Part shown: piece by piece, positions 16,787 to 25,325 of the stretch
How positions within the stretch are numbered: the first letter of the stretch is position 1
How the letters are laid out: every line of letters starts with the position of its first letter
Assembly: GCA_038116745.1 (NCBI GenBank)
Contig: JAYODW010000033.1
Coordinates: 1 to 61,022 of the forward strand
Length of the DNA: 61,022 nucleotides
Source of the DNA: JAYODW01 sp038116745
GTDB taxonomy: Bacteria > Pseudomonadota > Gammaproteobacteria > Ga0077536
Direction of reading: 5' to 3'
Translations under genes and position numbers: made by a program
Notes under the pieces: generated by a model
What the model saw: only the letters and a program-made list of their open reading frames with translations
Database searches by the model: none
What the model was told of the DNA's origin: nothing

Positions 16787-19111
16787 ATGAATGACCCTGC
16801 CGCCTCTGCGGATCTCGAAACTCTGACCCTGCTCAGCGACAGCGCGGAGGATTTCTGTTCGCGGCAGTTGCCGGTCGCGCGGCTGCGCGCGCTGCGCGGC
16901 AACAGCACGCCCTTCGACCGCTCGCTGTGGCGGGCGATGTGCGAACTTGGCTGGGGCGGGATCGCGGCGCCAGAGGCGGTTGGAGGGCTGGAACTCGGTG
17001 CCCGTGCGCTCGGTGCAATCTGCCGCAGACTCGGCCAGGTCGTGGCACCCGAGCCCATGCTCGAGTGCGGTGCAGCCAGCGCATGGCTGCTGGCGCAGAG
17101 CGACCAACGCCCGGATCTTGCCGAAGCGGTGGTCAGCGGCACGGCCCTGATCGGCGCCGTCCTTACTGAAGCTGCCGAACACCCTGGAACGGTGACTCCT
17201 TTACCGGACGCTACGCCGGATGCAGAGGGTTATCGGCTACAGGGAACCGTCCGACATGTTCCGCTGGCGCCAGCCCTCGATGGCTGGCTCATCCCCGTCA
17301 GCGCATCAGGCGAAACCCTGCTCGTGCACCTGCCGCGGGATGCCGCCAACGCGACCCTTGAGACCGTCTCTCTGGCTGACGGATCCAACGCAGGCGCGCT
17401 CAGCCTGGCGGGAACACCGGTCTCACCCGACAGCGTCGTGCTTCGCGGCTCAGCCGCCGAGCAGGCCCTGGCGTTTGCGCGCCAACTCGCGACGCTTGCG
17501 AGCAGCGCCTACCTGCTGGGCATTGCTGAACGCGCCTTGAGCATCACCACTGACTATTTGAAGACGCGACAGCAGTTCGGTCGTGCGATCGGCGCATTTC
17601 AGGCGCTGCAGCATCGAGCCGTTGATCTCTACATCCAGGTCCGCGTTGCCACCGCAGTCGTCGAAGAAACTCTGGCAGCGTTCGACACAACCGCCGACCT
17701 GCACCAGCGGAACATTCTGGTCAGCCGTGCCAAGTATCGCGCCAACGAAGCCGCTCTGATGGTTACCCGTCAGGCCGTACAGCTGCACGGCGGCATCGGC
17801 TATACCGATGAATGCGACGTCGGCCTATACCTGAACCGCGCGCTGGTCCTGGCCAACCGCCACGGGACCAGCAGCTACCACAGCCGGACGCTCGCTGGCC
17901 TACTGCGAGGACATGAAGGAACCGATAAGGCCGACACGGCACCGTTGCCCGCAGCACCTGCCAACGGCCATTGGGACGACATCAGCGATGAGGACTTCCG
18001 CCGCATCGTGCGTCAGTTTTTCGAGAGCGAGTATCCCGCTGCAATGCGTAATCCCTCTGCCCGCTTCCGCTGGCAGGAAATAAAGCCCTGGTACCTGACC
18101 CTTTCCCGCAAAGGCTGGGTCGCGCCGGCCTGGCCTGCAGAGCATGGCGGGATGGGATTGTCCCCCGCGAAGCTGCTTATTTACATCGAAGAGCAGGAGC
18201 GCTGGGGAATCGGCCGTGCGCCGGACATGGGGATCCAGATGGTCGGCCCACTGCTTATCCGGCACGGTACGAAGGAACAACGCGAGCGCTACCTGCCGCC
18301 TATTCTGAGCGGCGAAGCAGTGTGGTGTCAGGGGTATTCAGAACCTAACGCTGGCTCCGATCTGGCGAGTCTCAGAACTGAGGCTGTAGCGGACGGGGAT
18401 GAATTCGTCATCAACGGTCAGAAAACCTGGACCACTCTGGCACAGGACGCAACGCATATGTTCTGCCTGGCGCGGACTTCGCGGGAAGGTAAGCAGCAGG
18501 AAGGGATCAGCTTCTTCCTGATCGATCTCGACCAGCCCGGGATCACTATCCGCCCCATCCGCAATATCGCCGGCCACGAGGAATTCTGCGAGGTGTTCCT
18601 CGATAACGTCCGGGTGCCCGCGGACTGCCTGGTTGGCGGCATCAACCAGGGCTGGACGATTGCCAAGGCGCTGCTCGGTTTTGAGCGGATCTTCATCGGC
18701 AGCCCGAAACAGTCGCAGTACTGTCTGATGCGGGCCGAGGAGCTGGCGGCTGCGACCGGGCTGAACGAGGATTCCGCGCTCAGCGAGCGCCTGACCCGCC
18801 TGAAACTCGACGTTCTGGATCTGGAGTCAACCTACCAGTGTTTCGCGGACATCGTACGGCGTGGGGAAACCCTGGGGCCGGACGTTTCGCTGCTCAAAAT
18901 ATGGGGTACTGAGACCTTCGCCCGCCTCTCTGAGCTGATGGTGGAGATGGCTGGAATCGAAGGCACCACCCTGGGCAAGCTCCGCTTCGGGGATTCGGCG
19001 ATCGACGTGATGAGCCAGTTCTACAACGCCAGACCGGCCACCATTTACGGCGGCACGAACGAAATCCAGCGCAACATCATTGCTAAAAACGTGCTCGCGC
19101 TGCCAGGCTGA
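16787..19111 (+). CDS. Fused double acyl-CoA dehydrogenase
   Basis: 774 residues, about twice the usual ~380. Residues 1-~375 are one acyl-CoA dehydrogenase-like domain (TRQQFGRAIGAFQALQHR, QLHGGIGYTDECDVGLYLNRA). Residues ~395-774 are a second with a cleaner FAD site: GYSEPNAGSDLASLRT, FVINGQKTWTTLAQ, GWTIAKALLGFER and the C-terminal YGGTNEIQRNIIAKNVLALPG. Fused or paired dehydrogenases of this kind, such as FadE34, oxidise bulky acyl-CoAs, including steroid side chains. That substrate is a family-based guess. It heads the plus-strand operon opposite the selenium operon and shares the inverted repeat upstream. Confidence 0.92.
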   Translation: MNDPAASADLETLTLLSDSAEDFCSRQLPVARLRALRGNSTPFDRSLWRAMCELGWGGIAAPEAVGGLELGARALGAICRRLGQVVAPEPMLECGAASAWLLAQSDQRPDLAEAVVSGTALIGAVLTEAAEHPGTVTPLPDATPDAEGYRLQGTVRHVPLAPALDGWLIPVSASGETLLVHLPRDAANATLETVSLADGSNAGALSLAGTPVSPDSVVLRGSAAEQALAFARQLATLASSAYLLGIAERALSITTDYLKTRQQFGRAIGAFQALQHRAVDLYIQVRVATAVVEETLAAFDTTADLHQRNILVSRAKYRANEAALMVTRQAVQLHGGIGYTDECDVGLYLNRALVLANRHGTSSYHSRTLAGLLRGHEGTDKADTAPLPAAPANGHWDDISDEDFRRIVRQFFESEYPAAMRNPSARFRWQEIKPWYLTLSRKGWVAPAWPAEHGGMGLSPAKLLIYIEEQERWGIGRAPDMGIQMVGPLLIRHGTKEQRERYLPPILSGEAVWCQGYSEPNAGSDLASLRTEAVADGDEFVINGQKTWTTLAQDATHMFCLARTSREGKQQEGISFFLIDLDQPGITIRPIRNIAGHEEFCEVFLDNVRVPADCLVGGINQGWTIAKALLGFERIFIGSPKQSQYCLMRAEELAAATGLNEDSALSERLTRLKLDVLDLESTYQCFADIVRRGETLGPDVSLLKIWGTETFARLSELMVEMAGIEGTTLGKLRFGDSAIDVMSQFYNARPATIYGGTNEIQRNIIAKNVLALPG

Positions 19112-19230
19112 GCGGCATTCCGCGCCGGGCGCGCAGAAGGGTCAAAAATCTGCCCCATGGCTATCACGGCGGTCGTCGGAAGCCGTGTAAAATGCGGCGC
19201 CTCGCCCAACGCTTAACGCATGGAGGAAAC

Positions 19231-20103
19231 GTGTCGGACATTCAATTTGCCGCACCGCAGACGGTCAAAGACGCCGTCAAATGCCTGGCCGGCGCCAAAG
19301 GTAACGCCAGGGTTCTTGCCGGAGGAACCGATCTGCTCGTACAGATGCGCACCGGCCGTATCAATCCCAGTCTGATCGTTGATCTCAAACATATCCCTGA
19401 GCTGCGCAGCGTCAAACGCGACAACGGCGGCTTCCGGGTGGGTGCTGCTGTCTCCGGCGCTGAACTGGGCGCCAACGCGGCGTTCAAATCCAGCTGGCCC
19501 GGCGTTATCGAAGCGCTTGAGCTGATCGGCTCGACCCAGATCCAGGGTCGCGCCTCGCTCGGCGGCAACCTGTGTAATGCGTCCCCCGCCGCTGACAGCG
19601 TGCCCGCCCTGATTGCCGCCGGCGCGAGCTGCACGGTGGCCGGTCCGAAGGGTACCCGCACGCTGAAAGTGGAAAACGTGGCCACCGGGCCCGGGAAAAA
19701 CGCGCTGAAGAAAGGCGAGTTCATTGTCAGCCTATCCCTGCCCAAACGCGCGAAGCGCTCTGGCGACGCTTACCTGCGCCTGATCCCCAGGACTGAGATG
19801 GATATCGCTGTGGTCGGCGCGAGCGTCAACCTCACGCTTGATGCGAAAGGCGTCTGCACCGCAGCGCGGGTCGCACTGGGTGCCGTAGCGCCCACCGCAC
19901 TGCTCGTGCCCGCGGCAGCCAAAGCGCTCATCGGCACCAAGGTCGATGACGCGGCGCTGGAGGCCATGGCTGCTGCGTGCCGTGCGGTATGCAAGCCCAT
20001 TGACGACATGCGCGGCACCATTGAATACCGCACGCAGGTCGCCGGCGTTCTCGCGCGACGAGCGGCTCTAATCGCGCTGGACCGCGCCAGGGGGAATGCA
20101 TGA
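19231..20103 (+). CDS. Molybdenum hydroxylase FAD-binding subunit (CoxM/XdhB-like)
   Basis: 290 residues. The FAD-binding segments are VLAGGTDLLVQMRTGRI and STQIQGRASLGGNLCNASPAAD (a GGN motif typical of this family). The start is GTG at 19231 with GGAGGAA just upstream, in preference to an ATG 39 bases earlier that has no ribosome-binding site. It passes electrons from the 2Fe-2S subunit through FAD to an acceptor. The stop overlaps the next gene (ATGA). A possible -10 hexamer TAAAAT lies at 19188-19193. Confidence 0.92.
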   Translation: MSDIQFAAPQTVKDAVKCLAGAKGNARVLAGGTDLLVQMRTGRINPSLIVDLKHIPELRSVKRDNGGFRVGAAVSGAELGANAAFKSSWPGVIEALELIGSTQIQGRASLGGNLCNASPAADSVPALIAAGASCTVAGPKGTRTLKVENVATGPGKNALKKGEFIVSLSLPKRAKRSGDAYLRLIPRTEMDIAVVGASVNLTLDAKGVCTAARVALGAVAPTALLVPAAAKALIGTKVDDAALEAMAAACRAVCKPIDDMRGTIEYRTQVAGVLARRAALIALDRARGNA

Positions 20104-20576
20104 GCAAACATCACGTCAGCACCACAATTAACGGCGATCCGACGGAGTTTCTGTGCGATACCCGCCAGACACTGCTCGACTGCCTGCGCGACGAGCTGAA
20201 CCTGACCGGCAGTAAAGAGGGTTGCGGCACCGGCGACTGCGGCGCATGCAGCGTCATGGTCGATGGGCGCCTCGTGTGCTCATGCCTCATGCTTGGCGTC
20301 GAGGCCGACGGCCGTCGCATAGACACCATTGAGGGCGTGGCCTCCGGTGACACCCTGCATCCGCTGCAGCGGCACTTCCTCGAAGAAGCCGCTCTGCAGT
20401 GCGGGATCTGCACGCCGGGTTTCATCGTCGCCGCTAAGGCCCTGCTGGAGCACAACCCGAACCCGACGGAAACTGAGGTCCGCTACTGGTTGGCCGGGAA
20501 CCTGTGCCGCTGCACCGGTTACGACAAAATCATCAAGGCCGTAATGAACGCCGCGGCCGAAATGCGAGGAGCATGA
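20100..20576 (+). CDS. Molybdenum hydroxylase 2Fe-2S subunit (CoxS-like)
   Basis: 158 residues with both iron-sulfur clusters of the family: the plant-type ferredoxin Cys set GCGTGDCGACSV ... CSCL, and the C-terminal four-helix cluster with CGICTPGF and CRCTGYDKII. It relays electrons from the molybdenum subunit to the FAD subunit. The length is typical. It overlaps the FAD subunit by four bases, and the large subunit begins three bases after its stop. Confidence 0.95.
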   Translation: MSKHHVSTTINGDPTEFLCDTRQTLLDCLRDELNLTGSKEGCGTGDCGACSVMVDGRLVCSCLMLGVEADGRRIDTIEGVASGDTLHPLQRHFLEEAALQCGICTPGFIVAAKALLEHNPNPTETEVRYWLAGNLCRCTGYDKIIKAVMNAAAEMRGA

Positions 20577-20579
20577 GCC

Positions 20580-22868
20580 ATGGGTAACGAAGAAGAAATG
20601 CAGAAAATCATCGACTACAGCGGTCGCGAATTCCGCTATGTCGGCACCCGCACGGTGCGGCCGGACGGCTTCGACAAGGTGACAGGCCGGGCCAATTTCG
20701 GGGCGGATTTCACTGCCAACGGCATGCTCTTCGGTGCCGTCGTACGCAGTCCTCACGCGCACGCGAACATTAAAAGCATCAATGTCGACAAAGCGCTCAA
20801 GCTGGACGGCGTGAAAGCGGTCATTACCGGCAAGGATTTCCCCAAGCTTGATGTCAACGACAAGATGGTCGGAGAAGTCGTCGTCAGCTACTACGACATG
20901 GGCAATAACGTGATTGCCCGCGAAAAGGTCTTCTACGACGGACACGCCGTCGCCGCAGTGGCCGCGACGAGCCAGGAGGTCGCTAATGCAGCGGCCAAGC
21001 TCGTCGAGGTCGAGTACGACGTGCTGAAGCCGGTCATGTCGATTGCAGCGGCAACGAAGAAAAACGCACCGATCCTGCACAAACACGTGCGCACCGGCGG
21101 CGTGGAACCGGCGCCGACCAAGGCGTCCAACGTGGCTAACCGTGCCGAGTTCAAGCTCGGTGATGTCGATGCCGCGTTCGCCAAAGCCGACGTCATTATT
21201 GAGCGCGACTACTCCACCCAGACCGTGCATCAGGGCTACATTGAGCCCCACGCGTGCGTCGCCAGCACCACGACCGACGGTTCGGTCACCATCTGGTGCT
21301 CCAGCCAGGGCCAGTTCATGGTGCGCGCCTATGTGGCCAAACTGTGTGGCATCGAGACTTCCCGGGTGAAGGTCATTCCGGCGGAAATCGGCGGTGGTTT
21401 CGGCGGCAAAACGGTGGTCTATCTCGAGCCGCTCGCCGTGATGCTGGCGCGCAAGGCCGGGCGACCGGTCAAGATGGTGATGAACCGCGCCGAAGTTCTG
21501 CGGGCAACGGGTCCCACGTCGGGCGGTATTGCGCGGGCCAAGGTCGGGGCGAAAAAAGACGGCACGCTGGTCGCCGGCGAGATCGAGCTCACCTATGAGG
21601 CTGGCGCGTTTCCCGGCTCGCCGGTGGCGCTCGGCTGCATGACGGGTTTTGCACCCTATAACCTTACCGATGTGCGCTGCGTCGGCTGGGACGTGGTGGT
21701 CAACCGTCCTAAAGCAGCGGCCTATCGCGCGCCGGGGGCTCCGGTCGCGGCGTTCGCCGTTGAATCCGCGCTGGACGAGCTGGCGCAGGCGCTGGACATG
21801 GATCCGCTTGAGCTGCGCATGAAAAATGCGGCAACCGAAGGAACCCAGGCCCCCTACGGCGTGAAGTTCGGCCGCATCGGCTACCAGGAAACCCTGGAAG
21901 CCGCACGGCAGCATCCGCACTGGTCGGCCCCGCTCGGCCCGAATCAGGGGCGCGGCATCGCCTCGGGTTTCTGGTTCAACATCGGCGGCACCTCAAGCGC
22001 CGAGGTGATGGTCAACGAAGACGGCACCGTGATCGTGGCCACCGGCAATCCCGATATCGGTGGCTCACGTGCATCGATGGCACTCATGGCCGCGGAAGTT
22101 CTCGGCATCGACGTAGCGCGCATCAAGCCGCTGGTGGCCGACACCGAGTCCGTTCCCTTCTCCATGCTCACCGGCGGCAGCCGCGTGACCTTTGCCACCG
22201 GCAAAGCGGTGATCGAGGCGGCACAGGATGCGGTCGACGATATGCGTCGTCGGGCTGCCAAAATGTGGGATGTGGATATCGACCAGGTCGAATGGGAAAA
22301 CGGTTGCGCTGTGTGCATCGAAAGCGACCAGCACAAGCCGCTTTCGATCGCAGATATTGCGCGCAAAGCTGACAAAACCGGTGGCGCGATCAGCGGCAAG
22401 GCCAACATCAACGCGACTGGCGCCGGTCCCGGCTTCGGCACGCATATCTGCGACGTCGAAGTGGACCCGGAGACCGGCAGGGTAACCGTGCTCCGCTACA
22501 CAGCAATCCAGGACGTTGGCAAAGCCATCCACCCGAGCTACGTCGAGGGGCAGCTGCAGGGCGGTGCGGTCCAGGGCATCGGCTGGGCGTTAAACGAAGA
22601 ATACGTTTACGACCAGAACGGCACCCTGCGCAACACAGGTTTCCTCGACTATCGCGTACCGGTCGCATCAGACCTGCCGATGATCGACACCGTACTGGTT
22701 GAGGTTCCCAATCCGGGGCACCCCTACGGCGTGCGCGGCGTTGGTGAAACACCGATCGTGCCGCCGCTGGCTGCGGTAGCGAATGCGGTTTCGCGGGCGG
22801 CCAATCGCCGCCTGGCCGACCTGCCCATCTCGCCCCCGCGTCTGCTCGCTGCGCTCAGCAAGGGCTGA
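20580..22868 (+). CDS. Molybdopterin-dependent hydroxylase large subunit (xanthine dehydrogenase family)
   Basis: 762 residues with the molybdopterin-binding fold: GRANFGADF near the N-terminus, EPHACVAST, EIGGGFGGKTVVYLEPLAVMLARKAGRPVKM, VNRPKAAAYRAPGAP and, near the end, GVRGVGETPIVPPLAAVANAV with the conserved catalytic Glu. The active-site loop is AYRAPG rather than AYRCSF of form I CO dehydrogenase, so CO is an unlikely substrate. An N-heterocycle, aldehyde or aromatic acyl-CoA is possible. The enzyme hydroxylates its substrate with oxygen from water. It is encoded in one operon with its FAD and 2Fe-2S subunits. Confidence 0.92.
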   Translation: MGNEEEMQKIIDYSGREFRYVGTRTVRPDGFDKVTGRANFGADFTANGMLFGAVVRSPHAHANIKSINVDKALKLDGVKAVITGKDFPKLDVNDKMVGEVVVSYYDMGNNVIAREKVFYDGHAVAAVAATSQEVANAAAKLVEVEYDVLKPVMSIAAATKKNAPILHKHVRTGGVEPAPTKASNVANRAEFKLGDVDAAFAKADVIIERDYSTQTVHQGYIEPHACVASTTTDGSVTIWCSSQGQFMVRAYVAKLCGIETSRVKVIPAEIGGGFGGKTVVYLEPLAVMLARKAGRPVKMVMNRAEVLRATGPTSGGIARAKVGAKKDGTLVAGEIELTYEAGAFPGSPVALGCMTGFAPYNLTDVRCVGWDVVVNRPKAAAYRAPGAPVAAFAVESALDELAQALDMDPLELRMKNAATEGTQAPYGVKFGRIGYQETLEAARQHPHWSAPLGPNQGRGIASGFWFNIGGTSSAEVMVNEDGTVIVATGNPDIGGSRASMALMAAEVLGIDVARIKPLVADTESVPFSMLTGGSRVTFATGKAVIEAAQDAVDDMRRRAAKMWDVDIDQVEWENGCAVCIESDQHKPLSIADIARKADKTGGAISGKANINATGAGPGFGTHICDVEVDPETGRVTVLRYTAIQDVGKAIHPSYVEGQLQGGAVQGIGWALNEEYVYDQNGTLRNTGFLDYRVPVASDLPMIDTVLVEVPNPGHPYGVRGVGETPIVPPLAAVANAVSRAANRRLADLPISPPRLLAALSKG

Positions 22869-22885
22869 ATCAGCTTCGGGCCACC

Positions 22886-23134
22886 GTGGCAAAAGTCGTC
22901 CTGCCGCTGGAAGTAGCACGCACTTTTGCCGACGGTGTCACCGATCACGCCGTGGACGGTGGCGATATCCGCCAGATTGTCCGCGCCCTGAACCAACGCT
23001 TCCCCGGCATCAGCGACCGCCTGTCACAGGGCACGGCGGTCGCTATCGATTGTGAGATCTACCAGGACTGGTTTCTTGAGGCGGTAAGCGCCGACAGCGA
23101 GGTCCGCTTCCTGCCCGCCATAGAAGGCGGCTGA
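22886..23134 (+). CDS. MoaD/ThiS-like ubiquitin-fold sulfur carrier
   Basis: 82 residues. The beta-grasp pattern of MoaD/ThiS proteins is visible: an N-terminal strand VVLPLE, the helix IRQIVRALNQRFPGIS, a CEIYQDWFLEAV segment and a C-terminal SEVRFLPAIEGG ending in GlyGly, the site of adenylation and thiocarboxylation. The start is GTG with only a weak ribosome-binding site. It lies 17 bases after the molybdenum hydroxylase subunit and may supply sulfur for its molybdopterin cofactor, or serve another sulfur transfer. No MoaE, MoeB or desulfurase is adjacent. Confidence 0.8.
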   Translation: MAKVVLPLEVARTFADGVTDHAVDGGDIRQIVRALNQRFPGISDRLSQGTAVAIDCEIYQDWFLEAVSADSEVRFLPAIEGG

Positions 23135-23141
23135 ACCACTG

Positions 23142-23160
23142 CCCGGGCCGACTACCCGGG
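23142..23160. terminator. Weak hairpin between convergent genes
   Basis: CCCGGG (23142-23147) can pair with CCCGGG (23155-23160) across a seven-base loop. It lies between the MoaD-like stop and the SDR stop. There is no T-run, so termination is uncertain. Confidence 0.3.
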
Positions 23161-23167
23161 GAGCGCA

Positions 23168-23854
23168 TCAAATCCCCGCCGAGCGTCCCCCGTCGACAGG
23201 CAACGCAACGCCGGTCAGAAACCCCGCTCGCGGCGACGCGAGATAGACGAACGCCTCTACCACATCCGTCTCCGTGGCCATGCGCTGCAGCTTGCTGCCG
23301 GCGACAAAAGCGGCGTGCGCAGCTTCCGGATCCTCACTGCGACGGAAAGCGGTCCAGCCCATGTCGTTGTCCACCGTCGCCGGGCAGACACAGTTCACGC
23401 GAACGGCCGGCGCGAGCTCCATCGCCAGCGCCCGGGTCAGATGAACGACCGCGCCCTTGCTCGCGCAGTAGGCCGCCACATTGGCGAGACCAATCAGACC
23501 AGCGATAGAGCCATGATTGATGATCACCCCCTGACCGGACGCCTGAAGAGCGGGCTGCGCCGCGCGGCTGCAGAAGAAGGCGGCTTTGAGATTGATGTCG
23601 AAGGTGTTGTCCCAGAGCGCTTCATCCGTGTCCGCCATCGAAGCGATCGGGAAGACCCCGGCGTTGTTGATCAGAATATCCAACCCGCCGAGCTGCGCCA
23701 CTGCGCGCTCGACCACCTGCGCACAGCCAGCGGCATCACTCAGATCACCCGGGGCAGGCACGGCATTGGCACCCAGCGCCGCAACAAGGGCGGCCACCTG
23801 GTCAGCGTCCCGGCCATTCACAGCCACCCTCGCACCAAGCCCGGCAAAGCGTCG
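23168..23854 (-). CDS. Short-chain dehydrogenase/reductase, 5' part lost in assembly gap
   Basis: About 228 residues of an SDR. It contains NNAGVFP, the catalytic Ser in NHGSIAG, YCASKGA (YxxxK) and the C-terminal GVALPVDGGRSAGI. The nucleotide-binding TGxxxGIG segment is missing because the frame runs into the 100-N gap at 23855; it begins at RRFAGLGARVAVNGRD. It is probably an intact gene in the organism. It converges with the molybdenum hydroxylase operon. Substrate is unknown. Confidence 0.85.
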   Translation of the reverse strand, partial: RRFAGLGARVAVNGRDADQVAALVAALGANAVPAPGDLSDAAGCAQVVERAVAQLGGLDILINNAGVFPIASMADTDEALWDNTFDINLKAAFFCSRAAQPALQASGQGVIINHGSIAGLIGLANVAAYCASKGAVVHLTRALAMELAPAVRVNCVCPATVDNDMGWTAFRRSEDPEAAHAAFVAGSKLQRMATETDVVEAFVYLASPRAGFLTGVALPVDGGRSAGI

Positions 23855-23954
23855 NNNNNNNNNNNNNNNNNNNNNNNNNNNNNNNNNNNNNNNNNNNNNN
23901 NNNNNNNNNNNNNNNNNNNNNNNNNNNNNNNNNNNNNNNNNNNNNNNNNNNNNN
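23855..23954. other. Assembly gap (100 N)
   Basis: Exactly 100 undetermined bases, the usual placeholder for a scaffold join of unknown length. It removes the start of the SDR gene and whatever lies between it and the transporter. Genes on the two sides may not be true neighbours. Confidence 0.99.
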
Positions 23955-23981
23955 TTCCTAACAAGCCAAGAGGTTTTCCAA

Positions 23982-24677
23982 GTGCGTCGACGACATACCG
24001 AACGCCATGTAGCCGGACGTATCGCCTGGTTACGCGCTGCCGTGCTTGGGGCAAACGATGGCGTTGTGTCGACCGCGAGCCTCATGGTCGGCGTAGCCGC
24101 GGCGCATGCGGGGAGCTCTGAGATCCTCGTCGTCGGGGTCGCCGGTCTGATTGCCGGCGCGATGTCGATGGCTGCCGGCGAGTATGTGTCCGTGAGTTCG
24201 CAGGCCGATGCCGAGGCGGCCGATCTGGAGCGCGAGCGCCGCGAGCTGGAAACCGATCACGAGCACGAAAAGATTGAACTCGCGGCTATTTACGAGAGCC
24301 GCGGCCTGGATCCGGCACTGGCGCTGCAGGTATCCGAGCAGCTGATGGCGCATGACGCGCTCGCCGCGCACGCCCGCGACGAGCTGGGGTTGACGGACAT
24401 CAACACTGCGCGCCCCATTACCGCGGCCTGGACGTCGGCGATCAGCTTTGCGCTGGGCGGCGCCTTGCCGCTCTTGGCGCTCCTTTTTGGCCCACCCGGA
24501 GCACCGATCCCCACAATCGCCAGCACCTCGCTGGCCTGCCTGGCGACCACCGGCGCACTGGCTGCACGCGCGGGGGGCGCGAATCCCGTCAAGGGTGCTG
24601 TGAGGGTGCTCTTCTGGGGCGCCGCCGCCATGCTTATCACCGCCGCGGTGGGAGCATTGTTTGACGTCGGAGCCTGA
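23982..24677 (+). CDS. VIT1/CCC1-family transporter
   Basis: 231 residues of the VIT1/CCC1 family (iron/manganese transport into or out of compartments in eukaryotes; bacterial members are less studied). The hallmarks are IAWLRAAVLGANDGVVSTASLMVGV, AGAMSMAAGEYVSVSSQADAEAADLERE, a Glu/His-rich cytoplasmic helix (ETDHEHEKIELAAIYESRG) that can bind metal, and three further hydrophobic segments near the C-terminus. The GTG start has AAGAGG about 9 bases upstream and lies 27 bases after the gap, so its true upstream context is unknown. Confidence 0.88.
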   Translation: MRRRHTERHVAGRIAWLRAAVLGANDGVVSTASLMVGVAAAHAGSSEILVVGVAGLIAGAMSMAAGEYVSVSSQADAEAADLERERRELETDHEHEKIELAAIYESRGLDPALALQVSEQLMAHDALAAHARDELGLTDINTARPITAAWTSAISFALGGALPLLALLFGPPGAPIPTIASTSLACLATTGALAARAGGANPVKGAVRVLFWGAAAMLITAAVGALFDVGA

Positions 24678-24743
24678 GGGCGGACCCATCTTTCCGCTCG
24701 TGCCTGAAACGGCTGCGGCGTTGTGAAAGGACGCGAAAGCGGC

Positions 24744-25301
24744 ATGCCGGAAGAGCCCGTCTGGCAGACCTTCTTCGATGTGCCCGCGGCCCTGACCGCG
24801 CTCAGTGTGCCCAGCTCACCAGATCCGATCGCGGAATTCGGCTGCGGCTATGGCACCTTCACGCTGCCGGCAGCACGCCGCACCCAGGGTCCCGTTTATG
24901 CCTTCGACATCGAGCGGGCGCTGATAGAGCGTTTGAATGCTCGCAGCGCTACGGCCGGTCTTGCGCAGCTTCAGGCCATCGAGCGCGACTTCATGGAAAC
25001 CGGTACGGGGCTCGACGACCACAGCGTCGCTCACGCCATGGCTTACAACATCCTGCATATCGAAGAGCCGCTGAAGCTCCTGAAAGAGGCGCTGCGGATC
25101 CTCAGACCTGGAGGACAGCTGTCGGTCATGCACTGGCGCCCGGACCCGACCACCCCGCGCGGTCCGCCGATGGCCATCCGGCCGCGCCCGGAACAAATCG
25201 CGAACTGGGCGCAGGAAGCCGGCTTTACGTCAGCCCGCCCCGCCGCTCTCGACGCCTGCTGCCCCTATCACTACGGACTCGTGCTGCAGGCGCCATCCTG
25301 A
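24744..25301 (+). CDS. SAM-dependent methyltransferase (class I)
   Basis: About 185 residues with the Rossmann motif I AEFGCGYGTFTLPAA, acidic loop FDIERAL, and a post-motif LRILRPGGQLSVMHWRPD typical of UbiE/type 11 methyltransferases. The acceptor substrate is unknown. ATG at 24744 is chosen; a GTG at 24723 in the same frame is possible because the AAAGGA lies between the two and spacing to the ATG is long. Confidence 0.82.
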   Translation: MPEEPVWQTFFDVPAALTALSVPSSPDPIAEFGCGYGTFTLPAARRTQGPVYAFDIERALIERLNARSATAGLAQLQAIERDFMETGTGLDDHSVAHAMAYNILHIEEPLKLLKEALRILRPGGQLSVMHWRPDPTTPRGPPMAIRPRPEQIANWAQEAGFTSARPAALDACCPYHYGLVLQAPS

Positions 25302-25325
25302 ACCGCGCAGACGGCGCAGACAGGC

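Noticed and set aside
20280..21920. 546-residue antisense frame in the molybdenum hydroxylase genes
   Set aside because: Shadow of the 2Fe-2S and Mo subunits; no start signal or domain.
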